NCBI RefSeq assembly: GCF_026242055.1
Contig: NZ_JAPJDL010000016.1
Location: 162,475 to 226,474, forward strand
Length of the DNA: 64,000 nt
Direction of reading: 5' to 3'
Origin: Lentzea sp. NEAU-D7
GTDB taxonomy: Bacteria > Actinomycetota > Actinomycetes > Mycobacteriales > Pseudonocardiaceae
The notes under the pieces were generated by a model. The model did no database searches. It saw only the letters and a list, made by a program, of their open reading frames with translations, and had not been told where the DNA came from. A program made the position numbers and the translations under genes. This document shows positions 42,231 to 50,178 of this stretch, one piece after another. The first letter of the stretch is position 1, and each line of letters opens with the position of its first letter.

Positions 42231-44270
42231 GTGACTGAAATTCAGGACGCGGACACACCGGCGACCGAGGCAGGCCAGGCAGGGCAGGCCCAGTCCAGCG
42301 TGTCCACGGTCCACCGGCTTCGATCGGTACTCGCCATCAGGCCGTTCCGGCGGCTCTGGCTCGTCACCTACCTGTGCAGCGTCGGTGACTGGCTGTCACT
42401 GCTCGCGCTGACCGGTCTGGTCTCCGAGATGATGAAGAGCTACCAGTGGCAGTCGTTCGCGCTGTCGCTGGTCGTGCTGACCCAGCTGCTGCCGGGCATC
42501 CTCTTCGCGCCCATCGGCGGCGTGCTCGCCGACAAGTTCGACCGCCGCAAGGTGATGGTCGTCTGCGACGTCCTGCGCGGGTCGCTGTTCATCTCGATCG
42601 CGCTGATCGGCTCCCCGATCTGGCTCTTCGTGGCGAACTTCCTGGTCGGCTGCTGCGCCATGCTGTGGATCCCGGCCAAGGAGTCGGCGGTCCCGAACCT
42701 GCTGCGCCGCCCCGACCAGGTCGAGTCGGCGAACCAGCTCGGCCTGGTGATGACCTACGGCATCTCCACGATCAGCGGCTTCGGCCTGTACTCGCTGATC
42801 GCGGGCATCCCGGCGTACCTGAACCTGCAGGGCGGGAACCTCGAGTTCAACATCGCGACGATCGCGGTGGTGATCAACGGCCTGCTGTACTTCACCTCGG
42901 CGATCCTGGTCGCGACCCGCCTGCCGGAGCTGTCCGGCCGCGTCTCCTCCGCCCGCAAGAAGGAGGAGGACGGCGACAAGCCCGGCTTCGTCGCGATGTT
43001 CCGCGAGGGCCTGAAGTTCGCCGCCGCGACGCCGCTGGTCCGCGGCCTGGTCATCGGCATGATCGGCGCGTTCGCCGCGGCCGGTGTCGTGATCGCGACG
43101 GCGAAGCTCTACGCGCAGTCGCTGCTGGGCGGCGCCTCGACGTTCGGCCTGCTGTTCGTGGCCGTGTTCTTCGGACTCGCGGTGGGCATGGCGACCGCGC
43201 CCCGGCTGGCCCAGCGCCTCGCCTACAACCGCCTGTTCGGCGTCACGATCGTCTTCGCCGGCATCTCGCTGGTGCTGGTCGCGCTGGCCCCGCACCTGTG
43301 GATCGCGCTGCTGACGGTGGCGCTGGTCGGCGCGTGCGCGGGCGTCGCGTTCCTGACGGGCCTCACGATCGTGGGCTCGCAGGTCGAGGACGCCATGCGC
43401 GGCCGCACGGTCGCGCTGATCCAGTCGTTGCTGAAGATCGTGCTGTTCGGTGCCTCCGCCGGTGCGCCGCTGCTGGTCGCGCTGCTGCAGAAACGGCAGG
43501 TCAGCGTGTTCGGCCATCCGATGGAGGTCGACGCGACCCGGCCGGTGATGCTCGGCGGCGCCGCGATCGCGATCGTCCTGGGCCTCGTCGCGTACCGGCA
43601 GATGGACGACCGCCGCGAGGAGCCGGTGCTGTCGTCGCTGTTCGCGGCGATCCGCGGCCGCCGGCACACCAAGGGCATGCTGATCGCGGTCGAGGGCGAC
43701 ACCCGCGAGGACACGTCGGTGCAGGCCCGCCGCCTGGCCGCCGCGTTGCGCGCGGAGGGCCTCGACGTGCTGCTGGCCGCCGACCCCGAACACGACGAAC
43801 GCCGCCTGCGCACGATGCTGTCGTCCGCCGACCTGGCAGGCGTGCGCGCGCAGGCGCTGGTCGCCGCCGCCGTCCGTGCCGACGTCGTCGAACGGCAGGT
43901 GCGCCCCGCGCTGGACAACGGCTCCGTCGTCGTGATGGAGCGCTACGTCGACTCGCCGCTGGCGCACTTCACCGCGACTAGTTCGCTGGAGCACCAGGAG
44001 CTCGAAGGCCTGGTCGACTGGGCCACCGGCAGGCTGCGCCCCGACCTGACGATCCTGCTCGACCGCCCCGGCGCCGACGCCAAGGGCATCGGGCCGGAGC
44101 ACCACTGGCGCGTGCAGCGGCTGCTGAGCGAGATGGCCGCCGCCGATCCCGACCGCTACGTGGTGGTCGAGGCCGAGGGCGACGTCGACGACGTGGCCGA
44201 GCGGGTCCGCTCCGCCGTGGTCCCGTTGATGGCCGGGCGCAAGCGCGCGGTCCCCCAGGCCGCTGTCTGA
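42231..44270 (+). CDS. MFS transporter fused to a thymidylate-kinase-like domain
   Basis: A 679-residue fusion. Residues 1-460 are a 12-helix major facilitator (FRRLWLVTYLCSVGDWLSLLAL; ADKFDRRKVMVVCDVLRG). Residues 470-679 resemble dTMP kinase: the P-loop position reads AVEGDTREDTSVQ instead of FEGxDGxGKST, so the ATP-binding lysine is missing, and the DRY site reads ERYVDSPLAH. The kinase part is therefore probably inactive or uses another site. Similar fusions lie beside topA in Streptomyces (recalled). GTG 42231 follows GTGGCGACTTAGGG. A nucleoside-related transport or sensing role is an inference only. Confidence 0.85.
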   Translation: MTEIQDADTPATEAGQAGQAQSSVSTVHRLRSVLAIRPFRRLWLVTYLCSVGDWLSLLALTGLVSEMMKSYQWQSFALSLVVLTQLLPGILFAPIGGVLADKFDRRKVMVVCDVLRGSLFISIALIGSPIWLFVANFLVGCCAMLWIPAKESAVPNLLRRPDQVESANQLGLVMTYGISTISGFGLYSLIAGIPAYLNLQGGNLEFNIATIAVVINGLLYFTSAILVATRLPELSGRVSSARKKEEDGDKPGFVAMFREGLKFAAATPLVRGLVIGMIGAFAAAGVVIATAKLYAQSLLGGASTFGLLFVAVFFGLAVGMATAPRLAQRLAYNRLFGVTIVFAGISLVLVALAPHLWIALLTVALVGACAGVAFLTGLTIVGSQVEDAMRGRTVALIQSLLKIVLFGASAGAPLLVALLQKRQVSVFGHPMEVDATRPVMLGGAAIAIVLGLVAYRQMDDRREEPVLSSLFAAIRGRRHTKGMLIAVEGDTREDTSVQARRLAAALRAEGLDVLLAADPEHDERRLRTMLSSADLAGVRAQALVAAAVRADVVERQVRPALDNGSVVVMERYVDSPLAHFTATSSLEHQELEGLVDWATGRLRPDLTILLDRPGADAKGIGPEHHWRVQRLLSEMAAADPDRYVVVEAEGDVDDVAERVRSAVVPLMAGRKRAVPQAAV

Positions 44271-44293
44271 TCCGTCGCTGGGAGACTGGACCC

Positions 44294-45490
44294 ATGAGCG
44301 TGTGGGACGAGGTGGTCGGCCAGCCCGAGGCGGTGGCGATGCTGTCGGCGTCCGCGGAAGCCGCGGCCACGATCGTCGCGGGCGGCACCCCGGCACCCGG
44401 CGTGATGACCCACGCCTGGCTGTTCACCGGCCCGCCCGGCTCCGGCCGTTCGTCCACCGCCCGCGCCTTCGCCGGCGCGCTGCAGTGCGTCGTGACGGAC
44501 GACCGCCCTGGCTGCGGTGAGTGCTCCGGCTGCCGCACGACGTTGCACGGCACGCACGCCGACGTGCGCGTGGTGGCGCCTGAAGGCCTGTCGATCTCCG
44601 TCGCCGAGATGCGGTCCCTGGTCCAGATCAGCGCCCGCCGTCCCACGTCGGGCCGGTGGCAGGTCGTGATCATCGAGGACGCCGACCGGCTCACCGAGGG
44701 CGCGGCCAACGCGCTGCTGAAGGCCGTCGAGGAGCCGCCGGAGCGGACGGTGTTCCTGCTGTGCGCGCCGTCGGACCACCCCGACGACGTGTCGGTGACC
44801 ATCCGCTCCCGCTGCCGGCTCGTGTCGCTGGGATCGCCCCGGCCCGCGGCCATCGCCTCGGCGCTGGAGGCCGTCGACGGCGTCTCGCCAGAGATGGCCC
44901 AGTGGGCGGCCTCGGTCTGCGGCGGCCACGTCGGACGGGCTCGCCGGCTGGCCTCGGACGAGCTGTCGCGGTCCCGGCGCGAGGCCGTGCTGCGGATCCC
45001 GCTCGCGTTGCGCAAGCCCGCCGACGTCTTCACCTGCGCCGACGAACTGATCAAGGCCGCCGAGGACGACGCCTCCACCGCCAACGAGTCCCGCAACGAG
45101 GCCGAGCGGGAGGCGTTGGAGACGGCGATGGGCGCGGGCGGAACGGGCAAGGGCACCGCCGCCGCCTCGCGCGGGGCCAAGGGCGCGCTGAAGGACCTGG
45201 AGAAGCGGCAGAAGTCGCGGGCCACCCGGACCCAGCGCGACTCCCTGGACATGGCCCTGGTCGACCTGGCCGCGTTCTACCGCGACGCGCTCGTGGTCAA
45301 GACCGGGTCGGAGGCCGCCCTGATGCACCCGGACCGGGCCCAGGACTCCCGGACCGCCGCCGCGACCTGGTCGTCCGAGTCGATCCTGCGGCGGCTGGAG
45401 GCCGTGCTGGCCTGCCGGGAGGCCATCGAGGTCAACGTGAAGCCGCGCATCGCCATCGAGGCGATGGTGACGACGCTGCACCGCGGCTGA
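44294..45490 (+). CDS. holB: DNA polymerase III subunit delta prime
   Basis: A 398-residue clamp-loader subunit (Rv3644c-like). AAA+ domain: GPPGSGRSSTARAFAGAL (Walker A lysine replaced by Arg, typical of non-hydrolysing delta prime), zinc cysteines CGECSGC, Walker B IIEDADRL, and the SRC motif IRSRCRLV. A low-complexity insert (AEDDASTANESRNEAEREAL... GGTGKGTAAASRG) separates the collar domain. ATG 44294 lies 23 bases after the fusion gene, in the conserved topA-holB order. Confidence 0.92.
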   Translation: MSVWDEVVGQPEAVAMLSASAEAAATIVAGGTPAPGVMTHAWLFTGPPGSGRSSTARAFAGALQCVVTDDRPGCGECSGCRTTLHGTHADVRVVAPEGLSISVAEMRSLVQISARRPTSGRWQVVIIEDADRLTEGAANALLKAVEEPPERTVFLLCAPSDHPDDVSVTIRSRCRLVSLGSPRPAAIASALEAVDGVSPEMAQWAASVCGGHVGRARRLASDELSRSRREAVLRIPLALRKPADVFTCADELIKAAEDDASTANESRNEAEREALETAMGAGGTGKGTAAASRGAKGALKDLEKRQKSRATRTQRDSLDMALVDLAAFYRDALVVKTGSEAALMHPDRAQDSRTAAATWSSESILRRLEAVLACREAIEVNVKPRIAIEAMVTTLHRG

Positions 45491-45533
45491 CACCTCGTCC
45501 GCCGCCCGAGCGTCTTCTCGACAGCGGTGCCGG

Positions 45534-46259
45534 TCATCGCGCCAGCCAGCCTCCGTCCACGACCAGGACATGCCCGGTCACGTAGTCGGACGCGGAGGAC
45601 GAGAGGAACACCGCCGGGCCCACCAGGTCTTCCGGTGTGCCCCAGCGGCCTGCCGGGATTCGGCTCCTGATCGCGGGTTCGCGGTCGGCGTCCGCGCGCA
45701 GGGCAGCCGTGTTGTTCGTCTCGATGTAGCCGGGAGCGATGGCGTTGACCTGCACGTTCGACGCCGCCCACTCGTTCGCGAGCAGCTTGGTCAGGCCGGC
45801 CAGGGCGTGCTTCGAGGCGGTGTAGGCCGAGACGAGGATGCCGCCCTGGAAGGACAGCAGGGACGCGATGTTCACGACCTTGCCGCCGCCGTTGGCGATC
45901 ATCTGCCGGCCGCAGAGCTTCGAGATCTCGAACGCCGAGTCGAGGTTGACCGCCATGATCCGCTGCCAGTCGGACAGCGACACGTCGACGGCGGCACCCC
46001 GGTGGATGGTGCCGGCGTTGTTGACCAGGACGTCGACGCGGTGCTCGGCCAGGACCGGTGCCAGCGCGGGCTCGATCGACGCCGGTTCCGAGAGGTCCAC
46101 CGAGACCGTCGCGAGCGCGGGCGCCACGCCGGAGAGGTCGCCGCGGCCGACGAGGACCAGCTGCGCGCCCGCGTCGTGCAGACCGCGGGCGATCGCCCGA
46201 CCGATGCCCGTGCGGGCACCGGTCACCAGCGCGGTCCTGCCCTCGAGGGAGAAGTTCAC
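45534..46259 (-). CDS. Short-chain dehydrogenase, KduD-like
   Basis: A 241-residue SDR. Cofactor motif TGARTGIGRAIA, NNAG motif (LVNNAGTIH), catalytic S-Y-K in IASLLSFQGG...SAYTASKHAL, and the C-terminal SDYVTGHVLVVDGGWLAR. The IPAGRWGTPEDL and FQGGILV segments resemble KduD (2-deoxy-D-gluconate 3-dehydrogenase / 5-keto reductase of uronate breakdown). No other pectin or uronate genes are near, so the substrate is open. GTG 46259 gives the standard N terminus. Confidence 0.85.
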   Translation of the reverse strand: MNFSLEGRTALVTGARTGIGRAIARGLHDAGAQLVLVGRGDLSGVAPALATVSVDLSEPASIEPALAPVLAEHRVDVLVNNAGTIHRGAAVDVSLSDWQRIMAVNLDSAFEISKLCGRQMIANGGGKVVNIASLLSFQGGILVSAYTASKHALAGLTKLLANEWAASNVQVNAIAPGYIETNNTAALRADADREPAIRSRIPAGRWGTPEDLVGPAVFLSSSASDYVTGHVLVVDGGWLAR

Positions 46260-46310
46260 CGCGGCACCGTCCCAGCGACCTGATCCACCAGGCCTGATTC
46301 TCGCCGACCC

Positions 46311-47660
46311 CTAGCCGCGCGACCTGCCCCTGGCCGGCAGCGCGGCGAAGATCACCACACCCGCGAGCAGCAGTGCCGTACCGGTCCAGAACAGCGGGAT
46401 CGCCTGGTACGCGGCGTTCGTGTAGGCCAGCGGCGGCGCACCCTTGGGCGGCGCGGCCGGTGCGCCGGGCTGCTGCGGCACGGTCGTCTGCGGCGGCTGC
46501 GAGGTCCCGCAGATCACGCCGCCCTTCGGTGCCGCGGCCCGCACGATCTGTTCGCCCAGCGAGATCTGCGCGAGCGCCGTCGGCAGGTTCGGCAGCTTCA
46601 GCTTGTCCGTCGGCAGCACCTGCACGTCGAGCATCCGGGCGGTGGCCCCGAGCTGGAACCCGCTGAACCCGGTGCCCGTGAAGGCCGCCTTCTTCTCGTT
46701 GAGTCCCGCGATCTGCAGCTTGATCACGACGAGGTCCAGCAGCAGCGGGATGTCGAGCGTCGGATGCGCGGCGTCGAGCGTGCCGAGGTCCTTGCCGTTC
46801 TGGCTGACCTTCAGCACCGGCGCGGTGTAGGTGATCTTCGAGGTCGCCTCGTCCCCGGTCGCCGTGGCCGTGAGCGTCGGCGGGGTGGCGACGTCGATCT
46901 TGATGCCACCGGCCAGCTCGATGCTGACCGCGCGCATCGTCGACGTCGACTCGACCGCCTTGTTCCTGCTGCCCGGCAGGTCGACGAGCTTGACGACGGA
47001 ACTCGCCTCGAACGCGTCCGGAACGCTGATCAGGCTGGTCTTCACCGGCAACGGCACCTCGGCCGGCAGCGCGCTCAGCACCTCGAGGCCGGCCAGCGAC
47101 GTCCTCGCCGTGGCCAGCGGGCTGACGCACGGCCCGACCTTCTCGTCCCACCGGGCGTGCACGCTTCCGTTGAGCAGCTTGAGCTTCGCGAGCGGCGTCT
47201 CCGGAATCGGCAGCCCGCCGCTCGTCGGCTGCGGGTTGTCCGGGATCGCCGTCTGCACCAGCGTCCCCGGCGACTGCGGAGACCGCCCCGCCACCGCGAA
47301 CCCGAACGGGTTCGCCTGCGTCACCACCCGCTCGGTGCTCAGGAACGCCTCGGTGTTCACCTGCGCACTCGCGAGCCCCAGCCCGAACTCGGTCACCGAC
47401 TGCTTCGGCAACTGCTCGCTGAGCCCGGGAAGGATCGTGTTGGTCGGCACCCCCTGCGGTCCGAGCCGGACGACGCTCAGCCCCGTCCCGGCGTCGCCGA
47501 CGGCGTGCGCGAGAGGCTGCGGCCCGTTCGGCGCCGACGCCGGCGGCTGGTTTGGATCGCGCGGCCCCGGCACAGGAGTGGTCGGAGGCTGCGCGAGCGC
47601 GGGAGCCGCGACGAGCGCGAGCAGCAACCCGGCCAGCGGCACGGACAACGAACGGCGCAT
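46311..47660 (-). CDS. Secreted, membrane-anchored protein of unknown function
   Basis: A 449-residue protein with a signal peptide (MRRSLSVPLAGLLLALVAAPALA), a Pro-rich linker, a large extracellular beta-rich region with two cysteines (GPCVSPL, VICGTS), a second Pro-rich linker and a C-terminal membrane helix (FWTGTALLLAGVVIFAALPA) with basic tail. There is no LPxTG signal. It is probably held at the cell surface by the C-terminal helix. No domain was recognised. ATG 47660 is the natural start. Confidence 0.78.
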   Translation of the reverse strand: MRRSLSVPLAGLLLALVAAPALAQPPTTPVPGPRDPNQPPASAPNGPQPLAHAVGDAGTGLSVVRLGPQGVPTNTILPGLSEQLPKQSVTEFGLGLASAQVNTEAFLSTERVVTQANPFGFAVAGRSPQSPGTLVQTAIPDNPQPTSGGLPIPETPLAKLKLLNGSVHARWDEKVGPCVSPLATARTSLAGLEVLSALPAEVPLPVKTSLISVPDAFEASSVVKLVDLPGSRNKAVESTSTMRAVSIELAGGIKIDVATPPTLTATATGDEATSKITYTAPVLKVSQNGKDLGTLDAAHPTLDIPLLLDLVVIKLQIAGLNEKKAAFTGTGFSGFQLGATARMLDVQVLPTDKLKLPNLPTALAQISLGEQIVRAAAPKGGVICGTSQPPQTTVPQQPGAPAAPPKGAPPLAYTNAAYQAIPLFWTGTALLLAGVVIFAALPARGRSRG

Positions 47661-47751
47661 GAACCTCTCCCTGGGCGCTAGGAGGTGGTGACGTCGGTCA
47701 CGGTCCGTACAACGATGCCGACCCCCGTGAGTAACGCGGTTGCGGGTCGGT

Positions 47752-47757
47752 TATAGT
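47752..47757 (+). promoter_or_regulatory. -10 element of the tRNA-Thr promoter
   Basis: TATAGT lies 11 bases before the mature tRNA 5' end. No good -35 was found at the usual distance. Confidence 0.5.
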
Positions 47758-47768
47758 TATCGCGTCTC

Positions 47769-47842
47769 GCCGCCTTAGCTCAGTCGGCCAGAGCAGCTCA
47801 CTCGTAATGAGCAGGTCATCGGTTCGATTCCGATAGGCGGCT
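47769..47842 (+). tRNA. tRNA-Thr (CGT anticodon)
   Basis: A 74-nt cloverleaf. Acceptor GCCGCCT pairs with AGGCGGC; D arm around AGCTCAGTCGGCCAGAGC; anticodon stem GCTCA/TGAGC with loop CTCGTAA gives anticodon CGT, which reads ACG (Thr); T arm ATCGG TTCGATT CCGAT. The discriminator base is T and CCA is not encoded. A terminator follows after 10 bases. I saw no repeat of its 3' end nearby, so it is not visibly used as an integration site. Confidence 0.95.
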
Positions 47843-47852
47843 CGGTGAGACG

Positions 47853-47885
47853 GAAGGGCCAGGTCACTCGTTGACCTGGCCCTTC
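47853..47885 (+). terminator. Terminator of tRNA-Thr
   Basis: A perfect 14-bp stem GAAGGGCCAGGTCA/TGACCTGGCCCTTC with a 5-base loop. Confidence 0.85.
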
Positions 47886-47920
47886 TGCCATTTCAGGCGT
47901 TCGCCGGGTTCGCGCCCGAA

Positions 47921-48113
47921 CCGCGGACTACGCTCGCACGTATCCGCAGTGGGACGCAGAGAGCCCGCGCTGGCGGAGGGTCTCCGGCGATAGGCGACAA
48001 CCGGATGGCTAACATGCGCGTCCTTCGGTGCGATCAACACACCGTGGGGTCCGGCGGGTCTCCACTGCCGCCAGGTGCCGTGGTGATCTGATGCGCACTA
48101 CCTTGCGAGGTAG
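47921..48113 (+). ncRNA. Candidate structured leader RNA before an 11-codon gene
   Basis: No gene is seen in 47886-48130, but helices are: GCGGA (47923-47927) with TCCGC (47943-47947); GATCAACAC (48032-48040) with GTGGTGATC (48080-48088), one mismatch, enclosing GGCGG/CCGCC; and CTACCT-TGCG-AGGTAG (48098-48113) just before AGGAGG (48115-48120) and the 11-codon gene. Together these suggest a riboswitch or attenuator-like leader. I could not match it to a known class. Confidence 0.45.
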
Positions 48114-48130
48114 AAGGAGGAACGCACACC

Positions 48131-48166
48131 ATGTCTCTCATGGGCGGCGAGAACGGCGACAAGTGA
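48131..48166 (+). CDS. 11-codon gene with strong ribosome site
   Basis: ATG 48131 is preceded by GAAGGAGGA at the right distance and reads MSLMGGENGDK, then TGA (48164-48166). A terminator-like hairpin lies 35 bases later, so the transcript encodes only this peptide, or it is a leader peptide ended by the hairpin. No cysteine or hydrophobic run; no known family. The near-perfect ribosome site is the main evidence. Confidence 0.5.
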   Translation: MSLMGGENGDK

Positions 48167-48201
48167 GCCGTTGACCTGGGCTCAAGTGCCCCGTCACAGG
48201 G

Positions 48202-48231
48202 GGCCTGCACAGCCAGGCGTGTGTGCAGGCC
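48202..48231. terminator. Bidirectional hairpin
   Basis: GGCCTGCACA (48202-48211) pairs with TGTGCAGGCC (48222-48231). It lies between the 11-codon gene and the convergent membrane-protein gene, and abuts the latter's stop. Confidence 0.75.
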
Positions 48232-48234
48232 GTT

Positions 48235-49176
48235 CTACCTCTGAAGTTCCAGCAGCATGCCGACTCGGCGGTCCGCCGGCAGGTTCTTGATGATCAGTCG
48301 GATCTCAACCCGGCCTGCGTTGGTCGATGCGGTGATCTCGAAGTCGTCCCGGGCCTGGCTGAGCGCGACCACGTCCCAGTGAACGTTCACGCCCTTGGGA
48401 AGCACAACTTTGTAGGTCGCACGTTCGACGGGCTGCCGGAAGTAGAAGACGAACGGATCCGGCTTCTTGTGGACCATCAGCGGGACACACTTCTTCGGCC
48501 AGGTCCATTCCATTTTCAAGCGAACTTCGCTGTCCACTTCAGCCGGAGAGTGGAAATGGGAAACCATGTCGAGCTTGCCGTCGGCACCCCAATGTGAGGT
48601 CACCTGGAAGCTCGGCCCCTCGGAACCGTCCACCAACAGGCTGCGAACGCGCGCGGTGACCTGCTTCTCGATCGACTTGGGCTGGTCCCATCCCGCGCCG
48701 AAAACCAGGCGGAAGAACCGAGCTTCGGAGTTCCTGATCACGGCGTTGACTGTGATCAATTCGTAGGTGTCTCCGTTCGCCTCGATCACCGCCTCCTGCT
48801 CCCAGGATTTGATGTCGAACAGGCTGGGCTGCAGTTCGGTGAGCAGCTTGCAGTACTTGGACAGCAGGCCGCGGTACTCCTTGGTGTCCGACTCCAGCTT
48901 GGCGACTCGGGTGCTCAGGTGTGTCAGCAGCACCAGTGTCAGGACGAGTGCGCCGATCACGAATGCCGTGCGAATGGCGGTGGAGCCGAACAGTGCCGAC
49001 AGCACGGCGCCGAACACGATCAGGCCGAGCAGTCCCTTGACGAACCCGACCGCGCCTTCGTCCTGGAGAAATTTTTCCAGCCACTGTGCGAACGACTTCA
49101 GCAAGTCCGGTTCACCCCCTCGTCGGCCGCACGGGCCGGACTGAGCAGGATAACTCGGTCTCGTCGGAGTCGTCAT
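48235..49176 (-). CDS. Membrane protein of unknown function
   Basis: A 313-residue protein with two adjacent membrane helices (GFVKGLLGLIVFGAVLSALF and TAFVIGALVLTLVLLTHL), a short coiled segment (VAKLESDTKEYRGLLSKYCKLL) and a soluble beta-rich C-terminal domain of about 190 residues. Codon use is less GC3-biased than that of its neighbours (many T and A endings), which hints at horizontal transfer. ATG 49176 is the longest start; a TTG before LLKSFAQWLEKF is possible. Possibly a membrane sensor, without direct evidence. Confidence 0.68.
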   Translation of the reverse strand: MTTPTRPSYPAQSGPCGRRGGEPDLLKSFAQWLEKFLQDEGAVGFVKGLLGLIVFGAVLSALFGSTAIRTAFVIGALVLTLVLLTHLSTRVAKLESDTKEYRGLLSKYCKLLTELQPSLFDIKSWEQEAVIEANGDTYELITVNAVIRNSEARFFRLVFGAGWDQPKSIEKQVTARVRSLLVDGSEGPSFQVTSHWGADGKLDMVSHFHSPAEVDSEVRLKMEWTWPKKCVPLMVHKKPDPFVFYFRQPVERATYKVVLPKGVNVHWDVVALSQARDDFEITASTNAGRVEIRLIIKNLPADRRVGMLLELQR

Positions 49177-49234
49177 CGAAGTTGGTACGAATGGGTGGAG
49201 GCTGAATTGTCAATCAATTGGCATTGTTCTGAAG

Positions 49235-49906
49235 TTATGTTGCAGGCGGTGTGTCACACGTGGTGAGTGCGCTCTCCAGCGCCGAACGTTCCGCCGGTGC
49301 CACCGACAAGCCGTAGGCGGCTTTCACCGTCACGTAGATCCGCCCGTACGAACACGCGTACCCCGCATTGGGCGGCATCCACTCGTCGGGCGTCTTGTCG
49401 CTCTTCGACTGGTTCACCTTGCTCGACACCGCCATGAGGTTGCGCAGGTCGTTGGCCGCGGCCAGGCGCTGTTCGGGAGCCCACGCCGAAGCGCCGCTGC
49501 GCCACATCTCCGCCAGCGGCACGACGTGGTCGATCTGGATCTTCGAGACGCCGGTCACGCGCGAGCCCGTGTAGGGGTCGTCCAGCGTGCCCGCCTGGAC
49601 GCCGCAGCGGCCCGGCTTGCGCTCGACGCCGGTCAGGTCGCGGGCCAGGACCTGGCTGCGCTGGTCGCAGCCGTCGCCGTCGGTGTCGAACCACGGCTGG
49701 CCGAAGACGCACGCCTTGCCGTCCGAGCAGTCGCGCACGTAGCCGTCCATCCGGCCCCTCGCGGCGACGGGCAGGGCCGCGAGCGACGTGCGCGCGGTCG
49801 CGGCGTCGAGGGTGCCCGCCGGTACCCGGTCCACCTGTGGAGCGGAGGACTGCAGGGGTAACGCGGAACAGCCGGTCAGCAGGACGATCAGCAACAGCCA
49901 CCGCAT
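49235..49906 (-). CDS. Secreted HNH-type nuclease lipoprotein (DUF1524-like)
   Basis: A 223-residue lipoprotein with signal MRWLLLIVLLTGC (lipobox LTGC). The nuclease part has IDHVVPLAEMWRSGAS, then DLRNLMAVSSKVNQSKSDKTPDEWMPP, the order of DUF1524/HNH enzymes (DH...N...K...W). Several cysteines (RDCSDGKACVFG, GDGCDQRS, GRCGVQ, YACSYG, TTCDT) suggest disulfides outside the cell. ATG 49906 is chosen because the lipobox follows directly. Common in actinobacteria, presumably scavenging or competition nucleases. Confidence 0.85.
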   Translation of the reverse strand: MRWLLLIVLLTGCSALPLQSSAPQVDRVPAGTLDAATARTSLAALPVAARGRMDGYVRDCSDGKACVFGQPWFDTDGDGCDQRSQVLARDLTGVERKPGRCGVQAGTLDDPYTGSRVTGVSKIQIDHVVPLAEMWRSGASAWAPEQRLAAANDLRNLMAVSSKVNQSKSDKTPDEWMPPNAGYACSYGRIYVTVKAAYGLSVAPAERSALESALTTCDTPPAT

Positions 49907-50079
49907 GGGACAGGCATACCCGCCGCGATGGGGATCATGGCCGCCCAAAGGCGTAACTCCACGCGACACCTGGAGCAACGCGTTGCGTGCCAGCGCGTCC
50001 ACCACAGTGGAAGGGACGAGGTCCAGCAGGAACTGCGCGACGCCGCGGAGTCGACCGTCCTCGCCTCGACGGCGAAGGT

Positions 50080-50092
50080 GTCCACTGTGGAC
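50080..50092. other. 13-bp palindrome in the space before the GH114 gene
   Basis: GTCCACTGTGGAC is a perfect odd-centred palindrome. The same core lies inside a 19-bp palindrome at 4667-4685. The 272-base space 49907-50178 otherwise shows only the promoter regions of two divergent lipoprotein genes. Confidence 0.35.
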
Positions 50093-50178
50093 GCTCAATG
50101 AAGCCAGATCTCATTCACGAGCAATGGAGTGCTGTGCTGTTACGCCCGCGCAACTCTGCGAGTGACACACTGCCGCGC

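Noticed and set aside
42396..44396. A 666-codon open frame opposite the MFS-Tmk fusion
   Set aside because: Shadow of the fusion gene; arginine, glutamine and aspartate rich without any motif.
44294..45490. Arg for Lys in the Walker A of HolB as an anomaly
   Set aside because: Delta prime subunits do not hydrolyse ATP and often vary here.
47769..47842. tRNA-Thr as the attachment site of an integrated element
   Set aside because: No integrase and no second copy of the tRNA 3' end seen in the window.
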